Below are positions 4,571 through 10,593 of a stretch of DNA of 10,593 bases, in pieces. The translations under genes were made by a program, and so were the position numbers. The first letter of the stretch is position 1. The number at the start of each line of letters is the position of its first letter. Origin of the DNA: Thermoplasmata archaeon (GTDB taxonomy: Archaea > Thermoplasmatota > Thermoplasmata > Lutacidiplasmatales > UBA184). Under the pieces are notes generated by a model, which was given only the letters and a program-made list of their open reading frames with translations, had not been told where the DNA came from and did not search any database. The stretch spans positions 1 through 10,593 of the forward strand of contig JASHQN010000077.1 in the NCBI GenBank assembly GCA_030039135.1. Direction: 5' to 3'.

Positions 4571-5290
4571 TTACCCCGCGGCAGCGTCGCTCTCGCCGGT
4601 GGCGGGGGTAGCAATCTCGGGGGGACCCGTCGATTCGACCGGAACCGGCGGCTCGCCGGCGGACACCTCTTCCGCGATCGTGCCCAGGACCTCCGAGCGT
4701 CGGATCTCGATCTTCTTGAGCGGGTAGAGCGTTTTGAGACCATGGGCGAGGATCTTCGAGAGCTCGCCCTGCAGCATCTCCCGGACGAACTCCGGGGACG
4801 AGCGCTGGGCCGCTTCCTCGGTGAGGATCTGCACGATCTTGTGCCGGAGCTCAGCCCGCAGACGGGTCTGCAGCCGCTGCTCGCCCACCGCCACCGGCTT
4901 CAGCACGATCTGAATTCCGTCTTTTGTGGTGACGAGGAACGAGGTATCGATCTTCGACCGCTTTCGCCGGGCGAGCCGTCGGACGTAGTCGGACGTGAGG
5001 TCATGGCCGACGAACCGCGCCTCGGCGACGCCGTCCCCACCGAGACGCTCGATGCGGAACCGGAGCTTCACGTGCGCTTTTCCGGCGTCCGCCGCCCCGG
5101 AGAGTTCGGGGAGCGTCGTCTCGAGCGTGCGACCGATCACCTGCTCCGGCTCGGTCGCGGCGGTCTCGCCGAGCTCGACGTGCTGGAAGAGCCCGGGGGC
5201 CCGGACCTTGAACCAGTGCTTCGAGCGCCACTTGTCCTTGACCGTGCGCGCCAGTGTGGTCTTTTTCGCGGGAGCTTCGGTGTCCGCCAT
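4571..5290 (-). CDS. rps3ae: Small-subunit ribosomal protein eS1 (S3Ae)
   Basis: A 239-residue protein matching archaeal S3Ae in order and length. It has a basic N-terminus with KDKWRSKHWFKVRAPGLF, then VIGRTLETTLPEL, VKLRFRIERLGGDGVAEARF, and GHDLTSDYVRRLARRKRSKID. These are followed by the strand pair around DGIQIVLKPVAV, LRAELRHKIVQILTEEA, and the family helix LSKILAHGLKTLYPLKKIEIRRSEVL. The protein binds the 30S platform and marks the genome as archaeal, since bacteria lack it. An acidic, proline-rich tail of about 35 residues follows, longer than in many homologues. ATG at 5290 is chosen because it starts just before the conserved basic segment and about 33 bases after a TATA-like box; the frame remains open further upstream but without homology. 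Confidence 0.95.
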   Translation of the reverse strand: MADTEAPAKKTTLARTVKDKWRSKHWFKVRAPGLFQHVELGETAATEPEQVIGRTLETTLPELSGAADAGKAHVKLRFRIERLGGDGVAEARFVGHDLTSDYVRRLARRKRSKIDTSFLVTTKDGIQIVLKPVAVGEQRLQTRLRAELRHKIVQILTEEAAQRSSPEFVREMLQGELSKILAHGLKTLYPLKKIEIRRSEVLGTIAEEVSAGEPPVPVESTGPPEIATPATGESDAAAG

Positions 5291-5297
5291 CGCTCGC

Positions 5298-5370
5298 GGG
5301 GCCGCCGAGCGGGGTACCCTACTTAACCGTTGTCGCGCGGACCGAGGGACTCGCGTGACTCGGCGGCCCC
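5298..5370. promoter_or_regulatory. Perfect 12-base inverted repeat across the divergent promoters
   Basis: GGGGCCGCCGAG at 5298-5309 is the exact reverse complement of CTCGGCGGCCCC at 5359-5370. The arms lie between the eS1 gene and the AAA+ gene. One arm sits between the eS1 TATA box and its start, and the other directly before the AAA+ TATA box. This placement suits a shared operator or DNA loop. The sequence is G/C-rich, so a chance contribution exists, but a 12 of 12 match is notable. Confidence 0.6.
5321..5328 (-). promoter_or_regulatory. TATA-like box for eS1
   Basis: The minus strand reads GGTTAAGT, centred about 34 bases before the ATG at 5290. This fits an archaeal promoter with a very short leader. 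Confidence 0.5.
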
Positions 5371-5372
5371 AA

Positions 5373-5383
5373 ACTACATAACC
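5373..5383 (+). promoter_or_regulatory. TATA-like box for the AAA+ gene
   Basis: ACTACATAACC is centred about 25 bases before the GTG at 5403. This predicts a leaderless transcript and supports the GTG start. Confidence 0.5.
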
Positions 5384-5402
5384 GAAACCAAGTTCGCGCG
5401 CC

Positions 5403-6938
5403 GTGGCGAGTACGCCGGGCGCGACGCCGACTCCGGGGACCCGTTCGACCGCCGCAGCGCTGCGCTCGGCACGGGTCGAGGTCGCGAGCCCCGGGGAACG
5501 GTTCCGGGCGGAGATCCTGCGGCTCCTCGACGGATTCCGTCGGAAGGGTCTCGACCGCGAAGCGGCGGTCCGCGCGCTGTTTCCGAAAACGGTCCTCCCC
5601 GAGTCGACCGACGAAGACGTGATCACGGCCCTCGTCTCGGGGGCCCACCTCCTCTTCTTCGGTCCCTCGGGCGCCGGTAAGACCAGCCTCGCGAAGGACC
5701 TCTGGTCGCTCTTCCCCAAGGAGGTGTGGACCGTCGACGGGTGCCCGGTGCTCGATCACCCGCTCAGCGTCGTCGACCCGGCTGTCGCGGCGCGATTTCC
5801 TCCGTGCCCGATCTGCGAGCGCCGGTTCGCCCCGGGCAACGACCCGATGAACTTCCAGCCTGCCGCGGTCGATCCCGCGAAGGTTCCGGCGACGTTCGTC
5901 GCGCTGCACGAGGGCTACGGCTACGCGAGGCTGCAAGGATCGTCGGAGGTCTTCCCCGATCATCTGACCGGCAACATCAATCTCCGGAAGCTCGAGGAGA
6001 TCGGGGACCCGATGAGCCCGCTCGTGCTCGAGCCGGGCAAGCTCCTCCAGGCCAACCGCGGGTTCCTGCTCGTGGACGAGATCGGGAAGCTCCCGCTGGG
6101 CACGCAGAACGTTCTTCTGCAGGCGCTCCAGGAGGGGACCGTCACACCGTCGAAGTCCCGGGAAAGCTTCCCGGGGCTCTTCGTCGCGGTCTGCACCTCG
6201 AATCTCTCGGACCTGGACAACATCAACGACCCTCTCTCCGACCGCCTGACGAGCCTTCACATCGGGTTCAACGAACGGCACAGCGACAACGCACGGATCG
6301 TCGCGCTCGCCCGGTCGGACGACCCCACGTCGTACGTGCCCGAGATCCTCACCGACGCCGGCATCCGAGTGATCGAGGCGTGGCGACTGCGCATGAGCGA
6401 GGAGAACCCGGACATCGGGGAGGTCGGGTCGAACCGGACCCTGATCGACGTCGCCTCGCGGACCTCCGCGATCGCAGTCCTGGCCGGCCGGACGCTCCCG
6501 ACCACGGCCGACCTCAAGGCGGGACTCCTGCACGCGATGCGGGGTCGGATCCGGGCCCGTAGCGGGGACTCGTTCCGCCAGAACGAAAAGAGGGTCTCCG
6601 ACTTCATCGACCAGTACCTGGAGGCGGGCCTCAAGCGGAGCGCGGGCGTCTACTGGTGCCGGTTCTTCCGCGGGGCCCTCAAGGAGAACGCGAGCGAGGC
6701 GGAGGCGCTCGTCGGGGAGGGGCGACGCCTGAAAGACGACGCCGAGCTCCGAGGCCAGCTCGCAAGCGACGGCCCCCTCTTTCCGAAATTCCGTACGTTC
6801 GTCCGGTACGTGAACGACCGGGAGCATCCCCCGCCCCCGCTCACCGCGCCTGACATGGCCGCGCACGAATTCCGTCTGCTCGAAGAGTACTCGCTCTTCA
6901 CCTGCAAGGACGAGGACGACGACGACGCCCCCCTCTAG
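5403..6938 (+). CDS. MoxR/ChlI-like AAA+ ATPase
   Basis: A 511-residue ATPase of the MoxR/magnesium-chelatase-I clade. Walker A is GPSGAGKT at 87-94. Walker B is LLVDEIG with D225 and E226, in the characteristic ANRGFLLVDEIGKLP context. Sensor-1 Asn is N267 in CTSNLSDL, and the likely arginine finger is R281 in DRLTSLHIGF. An insert holds CPIC (C135, C138), perhaps a zinc-binding or redox knuckle that has only one visible pair. The C-terminal third is helical and ends in an acidic run (DEDDDD). Partners of such ATPases carry VWA domains, and one follows here, so this is probably the motor of a chaperone-like complex (compare RavA-ViaA) rather than a true chelatase, as no CobN/ChlH-type subunit is nearby. 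GTG at 5403 is supported by the upstream TATA box. Confidence 0.88.
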   Translation: MASTPGATPTPGTRSTAAALRSARVEVASPGERFRAEILRLLDGFRRKGLDREAAVRALFPKTVLPESTDEDVITALVSGAHLLFFGPSGAGKTSLAKDLWSLFPKEVWTVDGCPVLDHPLSVVDPAVAARFPPCPICERRFAPGNDPMNFQPAAVDPAKVPATFVALHEGYGYARLQGSSEVFPDHLTGNINLRKLEEIGDPMSPLVLEPGKLLQANRGFLLVDEIGKLPLGTQNVLLQALQEGTVTPSKSRESFPGLFVAVCTSNLSDLDNINDPLSDRLTSLHIGFNERHSDNARIVALARSDDPTSYVPEILTDAGIRVIEAWRLRMSEENPDIGEVGSNRTLIDVASRTSAIAVLAGRTLPTTADLKAGLLHAMRGRIRARSGDSFRQNEKRVSDFIDQYLEAGLKRSAGVYWCRFFRGALKENASEAEALVGEGRRLKDDAELRGQLASDGPLFPKFRTFVRYVNDREHPPPPLTAPDMAAHEFRLLEEYSLFTCKDEDDDDAPL

Positions 6939-7050
6939 CGCCGCGATCGAACTACCGAACTGCGACGACTACGCCGATGACGTAGTCTCCGACGACCTCC
7001 TCGATGCCGTTGATCGCGCGCGCCTCGTCCGGGCGCTCGCGGAGCAAGGG
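6939..7050 (+). other. Apparent intergenic gap that reads as coding in the VWA frame
   Basis: Between the ATPase stop (TAG 6936-6938) and GTG 7051 the VWA frame has no stop and uses codons ending mostly in G or C. Its acidic then helical residues (DDYADDVVSDDLLDAVDRAR) run smoothly into the VWA protein. It contains no ATG, GTG or TTG in that frame. The region is probably translated, either from an unusual start or as part of a fusion. Confidence 0.5.
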
Positions 7051-8730
7051 GTGGACGGGGCCCGACGGCTGGTCCGCGAGGAGGCCGAGAAGGATTCCGA
7101 GCTCGCCGCGCGGCTCGCCCGCCTGCGCGAGCGGCTCCGTCAGCAGGCGCGACGGCGGATCACCCGCCTTCTCGGCGACTACGACCGCAAGGGAGGGGAG
7201 CTCGATGCCACCGCTCGACGTTCCGACGAGGAGGTCGCCCAGCGGATCGCCGCGCTCGAGGCCCGACTGAAGGCCGCCCGGTCGTTGTCGCTCTCCCGGC
7301 TTCCGCTCGAGCTTCCCGAGGAGGTCCAGGCGGCCATCCTTCTCCCCACGGCCTCGTGGAACCAGCCCCCGCCCCGCCCGGGTCTCGGCGCGAGGATCCG
7401 GGCGGCGTTCGCCCGGTTCGTCGCATGGCTCCGGCGACTGTTCGGCCGTCGCGCGGCCGCGCCCGTCGCCAAAGCGGGTCGGGAGGTCCCGATCGCGATC
7501 GCGAGCGCCGATGGGCGTGCGCTCGGCGCCTCAGCTCTCGGGGACGCGATCGCCCGCCTCTCGGCCCCCCAACAGGAGGAGCTCCGGGAGGACATCGCCG
7601 GCGCGGTCCGAGCCGAGAGGCAAGGGCTCGCCCGGGAAGCGGAAGCGAAACGCCGGGCGCTCGAAGCCCAGCGTCGCCAGCTCGAGGAGGAACGTCGGGA
7701 GGCCGAGCGTCGGGCCGCCGCGGACACCGAAAACCGGGTCCGGGAGGGCGAGGAGCGCCGGCTCGAGCGGGAGCTCAAGGAGCGCGGCTTCGTCGCCGAG
7801 CGCGGCGGGGAGCTTGCCGTGACCTACGGGCTCGTGGAGCGGTTCGCCCGGCTGCTGCTCGAAGAGGAGAGCCGCCAGCTCCCCGGCGACATCCGCCTCT
7901 CGCTCAAAGGCGGGGCATCGACCGGTGTCTACGAGAAGGCGCGGCTCCTGCGCGCCGAGGAGGTCGCCCATATCGACCTACCGGGGTCGCTCTTGGCCGC
8001 CCGGCTTGCCGGCCAGCGGCACATCGACGAGACGACGAGCTACGTCTACCGCGAAGTGACGAGCGAGCGCGTCCACGTCGTCCTCGCTTTCGACCGCTCG
8101 GGGAGCATGAGCGAGGGCGGCAAGCTCGAGGCGGCGAAGAAGGCGCTCCTAGCGCTCTACGTCGCGGTCCGCCGACGGTACCCCGACGCGATCGTCGACG
8201 TCTTCGCCTTCGATAACGAGGTCCGCGTCCTCGACCTCGTGGAACTATGGGAATGCACCGCGGGGGCGTTCACGAACACCGCCGAAGCGCTCCGTGCGGC
8301 GCACCTACTCTTGCAGGCGTCCCGGGCCACGCGGCGGGAGCTCTACCTCATCACCGACGGGCTCCCCGAGGCGTATACGGCCGAGGACGGCCGGGTCCGG
8401 TCGGGGCAGCTCGACGTCGCGATGGAGCATGCCCTCGAACGGGCCCGCGAGCTCGCGACCGTCTCCGCGCTGCGGTCGACGATGATCCTGCTCAAGTCCG
8501 AGCATCCGGAATACGAGGCGGCGGCCCGGGCGATCGCCCGAACGATGGGGGGAGACCTCCTGGTCACCGATCCGGGCCGTCTCGGGGTCGAGCTCCTCGT
8601 CCGGTGGGCGCACGGCACCGAGGTCGAGCGCCGCATCGCGACCCCGGCCCCCCTCCCGCCGGCGCCGGCCGCGCGCGGGGGCGGCCCGACCCGCCGGCGT
8701 CGCCGGGCGGATCGCCGCATGGGCGGCTGA
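7051..8730 (+). CDS. VWA-domain partner protein of the AAA+ ATPase
   Basis: A 559-residue protein if started at GTG 7051. Residues 1-90 are Arg/Glu-rich helices. Near 120-135 is an amphipathic basic stretch (AAFARFVAWLRRLFGRR) that could touch a membrane. Roughly 175-260 is a long charged coiled coil. A VWA domain spans about 340-530 with an intact MIDAS: D348-x-S350-x-S352, T408 and D436 in ITDGLPE. The tail is Pro- and Arg-rich. VWA partners of MoxR ATPases deliver or remodel client proteins or insert metal. The start is doubtful: the same frame is open and coding-like back to at least 6961 (CDDYADDVV, then LLDAVDRARLVRALAEQG) but has no ATG, GTG or TTG there. It probably shares a transcript with the ATPase gene. 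Confidence 0.85.
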   Translation: MDGARRLVREEAEKDSELAARLARLRERLRQQARRRITRLLGDYDRKGGELDATARRSDEEVAQRIAALEARLKAARSLSLSRLPLELPEEVQAAILLPTASWNQPPPRPGLGARIRAAFARFVAWLRRLFGRRAAAPVAKAGREVPIAIASADGRALGASALGDAIARLSAPQQEELREDIAGAVRAERQGLAREAEAKRRALEAQRRQLEEERREAERRAAADTENRVREGEERRLERELKERGFVAERGGELAVTYGLVERFARLLLEEESRQLPGDIRLSLKGGASTGVYEKARLLRAEEVAHIDLPGSLLAARLAGQRHIDETTSYVYREVTSERVHVVLAFDRSGSMSEGGKLEAAKKALLALYVAVRRRYPDAIVDVFAFDNEVRVLDLVELWECTAGAFTNTAEALRAAHLLLQASRATRRELYLITDGLPEAYTAEDGRVRSGQLDVAMEHALERARELATVSALRSTMILLKSEHPEYEAAARAIARTMGGDLLVTDPGRLGVELLVRWAHGTEVERRIATPAPLPPAPAARGGGPTRRRRRADRRMGG

Positions 8731-8754
8731 GCGGCGTTGCGCGTGCCCGTCAAC

Positions 8755-8762
8755 CTTTATCT
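8755..8762 (+). promoter_or_regulatory. TATA-like box for the small helical protein gene
   Basis: CTTTATCT lies in a short A/T-rich patch about 38 bases before the ATG at 8797, suggesting a separate promoter for this gene. Confidence 0.5.
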
Positions 8763-8796
8763 CCCGACCGGAAGAGTTCCGAGCCGCGGTGGGACG

Positions 8797-9231
8797 ATGA
8801 CAGATCCCCAGGAAGAGGCCCAGTTCCGCGCGCACCTCGCCGAGATGCGTCGCGCCGCGGCCGGGCTCGGGCGTGACTTCGCGAGCGAGTTCTCCGACCT
8901 CGATCGGAAGATCGAGCGGTTGGGGCACATGACGGCCCGGGAGGGCCGGTACCTCGCCCGGGACATCCAGGACGACTTCGCGAACCTCGGCCGCCGGATG
9001 GACGAGGAGGTCCGCCGGATCCCCCAGCATATCGCGAACGCCGGGGTGGCGATCGGTAGCGGCGCCGCCCGGGCGGGAGCCGCGACCCGGGACGCCTTCG
9101 TCTCGGCCGGTCACGCGGCCAAGGTCGGAACGAAGAACGCGCTCGCGACCGCCGCGGGCGTGCGTCGGACTCCGATGCGCGAGTGGTCCCCGCCGACGAC
9201 GGGCGGGGACGAGGGCGAGAGCTCGTCCTAG
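8797..9231 (+). CDS. Small helical protein of unknown function
   Basis: A 144-residue protein that I do not recognise. Residues 1-80 are predicted helical by their heptad-like charge pattern (FRAHLAEMRRAAAGLGRDF, then DLDRKIERLG and DDFANLGRRMDEEV). Residues 82-120 are rich in Ala and Gly with few charges (IANAGVAIGSGAARAGAATR) and may form an amphipathic or membrane-surface helix. The last 20 are Pro/Gly/Ser-rich and acidic. There is no signal peptide or clear transmembrane helix. It follows the AAA+/VWA pair on the same strand, 66 bases after the VWA stop and with its own TATA-like box, so it may be functionally linked. Its stop overlaps that of the convergent methyltransferase gene. Confidence 0.75.
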   Translation: MTDPQEEAQFRAHLAEMRRAAAGLGRDFASEFSDLDRKIERLGHMTAREGRYLARDIQDDFANLGRRMDEEVRRIPQHIANAGVAIGSGAARAGAATRDAFVSAGHAAKVGTKNALATAAGVRRTPMREWSPPTTGGDEGESSS

Positions 9232-10154
9232 TCGCGCGACCGACGCGCCGGGACCGGGCCGCCCGCCACGGGCGGATGCCCCCGCGCGTGGTCGCGGGCC
9301 TCTCGCGCGCGATCCGCAGCGACGCCGAGGTAGCGCGGGTCGAGGTCGAACCCGACGAAATCGACATCGAGCCGGGCCGCGGCCACCGCCGAGGCGCCGA
9401 TCCCCACGAAGGGATCGACCGCCCGACGGATCCGCGCGAGCCCGGCGAGGCGCAGGCACCACTCCGGTAGCTCCGGGGGGAACGAGGCCGGATGGGGCCG
9501 GTCCCGTCCCCGCTCCTGGATCGTCGCGTAGGGCAGGAACCAGGTATTGCCGCGGCATCGGAGGTCTCCGTCCCGGCGCTGCCAGCGCGCGACGTTCGAC
9601 TTGTCCTGGTACGGGACGCCGATCGCGAGGCGGTCGATCGGGACGTCCCCTCGACGGGAGAAGTGGAAGACGTACTCGTGGGCACCGTGGAGGTACCGGC
9701 GGGAGACGAGGGGCTTGTAGTGCCCGAGCGCGAGGTCACGGTCGAGGCCCGAGGCGCGCCCAGCCGCCGAGCGGTCGATGGCGATCGACTTCACCCAGTG
9801 GATGACGTTCTGGAGGACGAACCGGCGCCCGACGACCCGCGCGACGTCCCAGGGCAACCAGGGATCCTTCGGGCGGCCGCCGATGTTGAGGAAGAACGAG
9901 CCGCGGTCCGCGAGGACCCGGTCGACCGCGTCGCGAAGCCCGCCGATCCAGGCCACGTACTCGTCCCGGGGCCGGTCGTCGGCGTAGACCCCGTAGGGCA
10001 CGCCGGCGTTGTACGGCGGGCTCGTGACGACGACGTCCGCCCGGCCCTCGCCCACCCGGCGCGGGAGCCCGGACAGGGCGTCCTCGCACCAGAGCGTGAT
10101 CGCGCGGCCGCGTCCGAGAGGGATCCGGGCGAACGGCCGATCACTCGGTGGCAT
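9228..10154 (-). CDS. Beta-class DNA methyltransferase (adenine-N6 or cytosine-N4)
   Basis: A 308-residue methyltransferase with the catalytic motif TSPPYN at 44-49 near the N-terminus and the SAM-binding motif DPFVGIG at 247-253 plus FDLD (269-272) near the C-terminus. The order IV-then-I is that of the beta class. The SPPY motif allows N4-cytosine or N6-adenine methylation, so the base cannot be assigned. A mid-region with GNTWFLPY and HPASFPPELP is typical of the family around target recognition. No restriction endonuclease is adjacent, so it may be an orphan enzyme used for epigenetic marking. ATG at 10154 is supported by homology beginning soon after it and a TATA-like box about 34 bases upstream. 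A Gly/Pro/Arg-rich tail follows motif I. Confidence 0.92.
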   Translation of the reverse strand: MPPSDRPFARIPLGRGRAITLWCEDALSGLPRRVGEGRADVVVTSPPYNAGVPYGVYADDRPRDEYVAWIGGLRDAVDRVLADRGSFFLNIGGRPKDPWLPWDVARVVGRRFVLQNVIHWVKSIAIDRSAAGRASGLDRDLALGHYKPLVSRRYLHGAHEYVFHFSRRGDVPIDRLAIGVPYQDKSNVARWQRRDGDLRCRGNTWFLPYATIQERGRDRPHPASFPPELPEWCLRLAGLARIRRAVDPFVGIGASAVAAARLDVDFVGFDLDPRYLGVAADRAREARDHARGHPPVAGGPVPARRSRD

Positions 10155-10184
10155 GCCGAGGTCGGCCGAGGCGCGACGGCGAAA

Positions 10185-10192
10185 AGGCTTAA
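10185..10192 (-). promoter_or_regulatory. TATA-like box for the methyltransferase gene
   Basis: The minus strand reads GTTAAGCC, centred about 34 bases before the ATG at 10154. It overlaps the TAA stop of the upstream gene at 10189-10191. Confidence 0.4.
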
Positions 10193-10593
10193 CGCGCCGG
10201 GGCGGCCGCCGCCGCGGACGCCGGCGGGGCCGTGGGGGGCGCCGTCTTCGCCTTCGCGAGCTCGGCGCGGGCCTCGGCGAGCGCCTTCTCCGGTTCCTTG
10301 TAATAGTAGGCGACGAGCCGACCGACGTCCCGGTGCGTGAAGGGCTTGAGCCGCGTCGCCTGCGTGTCGCGGGCGACCATGTACTCGAGCATCTCTCCGC
10401 GGTTGCGGACCTCGCGCTCCATCTCCTTCATCGAGAGGTTCTTCATCAGCGCGACCCGCTCGTAGACGTAGGAGTGGCCGCTGTAGAGGAACGTGTCGTC
10501 CGCCGGGTTCCAGGAGTAGACGGAGTTCGTGATGAGCTCGTTCGTCTCGGGGTCGAGCCCGACGATCTCGGTGAGGGACTGGACGCGGCGCGT
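10189..10593 (-). CDS. Type II/IV secretion (pilus/archaellum-class) ATPase, C-terminal part
   Basis: The last 134 residues of a gene that enters from the right edge. The frame is open to the window end, and its start lies outside. It reads TRRVQSLTEIVGLDPETNEL, then a segment with TFLYSGHSYVYER followed by helices MKEMEREVRNRGEMLEYM and RDVGRLVAYYYKEPEKAL. This matches the C-terminal helical part of archaeal GspE/TadA/FlaI-family hexameric ATPases, which power pilus or archaellum assembly; the Walker motifs would lie outside. An Ala/Pro-rich tail of about 20 residues ends it. The neighbouring assembly genes (for example a TadC/FlaJ-like membrane protein) are not in the window, so the appendage type is not known. 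Confidence 0.85.
   Translation of the reverse strand, partial: TRRVQSLTEIVGLDPETNELITNSVYSWNPADDTFLYSGHSYVYERVALMKNLSMKEMEREVRNRGEMLEYMVARDTQATRLKPFTHRDVGRLVAYYYKEPEKALAEARAELAKAKTAPPTAPPASAAAAAPAR

Noticed and set aside
5319..6866. A 515-residue minus-strand open frame opposite the AAA+ gene
   Set aside because: It is the antisense of a gene with clear Walker motifs; its residues are Arg/Glu/Pro-rich with no domain.
5403..8730. The AAA+/VWA pair as a magnesium or cobalt chelatase
   Set aside because: No large chelatase subunit or porphyrin/corrin pathway gene is nearby, and MoxR-type pairs are common without them. The chelatase label would overstate what is seen.

Overview
The window most likely comes from a high-G+C archaeon, plausibly of the Thermoplasmatota type, although the phylum cannot be fixed from this sequence. 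The evidence is an archaeal/eukaryotic-type ribosomal protein eS1 (S3Ae), an intron-containing tRNA with a bulge-helix-bulge splice structure, the C-terminus of an archaeal type IV pilus/archaellum-class secretion ATPase, and A/T-rich TATA-like boxes about 25-40 bases before starts with almost no 5' leader.

Left part (1-4435), accessory: the end of an unidentified gene (to 146), then short single-unit segments. In order these carry a DUF1330 protein (+), an alpha/beta-hydrolase fused to a class III nucleotide cyclase (-), a RelE-type toxin-antitoxin pair (-), a NIPSNAP-family protein (+) and a double-hotdog thioesterase-like protein (-). Almost every unit boundary holds a copy of a 33-38 base repeat beginning GTCGGAGGGGG and ending in GTTCAAATC or a variant. 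Copies lie at 672-704, 2198-2235, 2880-2912 and 3325-3362, all in the same orientation. The best copy matches 22 of the last 24 bases of the intact tRNA-Met gene at 4435-4536, whose 3' end faces this region. I read this as a tRNA-anchored array of small gene cassettes separated by tRNA-derived attachment-like repeats. No integrase is visible in the window, so the mechanism is inferred. This is the most interesting feature here.

Middle (4435-5403), core: a tRNA with anticodon CAU and a 28-base intron, and the eS1 gene, both on the minus strand. A 112-base divergent promoter region follows; it contains a perfect 12-base inverted repeat spanning both TATA boxes.

Right part (5403-10593): a MoxR/ChlI-like AAA+ ATPase followed by a coiled-coil protein with a von Willebrand A domain and an intact MIDAS motif. 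This is a chaperone-like or metal-chelatase-like pair in the style of RavA-ViaA. The VWA reading frame is open and looks coding for about 110 bases before its first usable start, so the true start, or a fusion with the ATPase, is unresolved. A small helical protein of unknown function follows. It converges on a beta-class DNA methyltransferase, and the two stop codons share one CTAG. The methyltransferase lies directly behind the 3' end of a secretion/pilus ATPase gene cut by the window edge.
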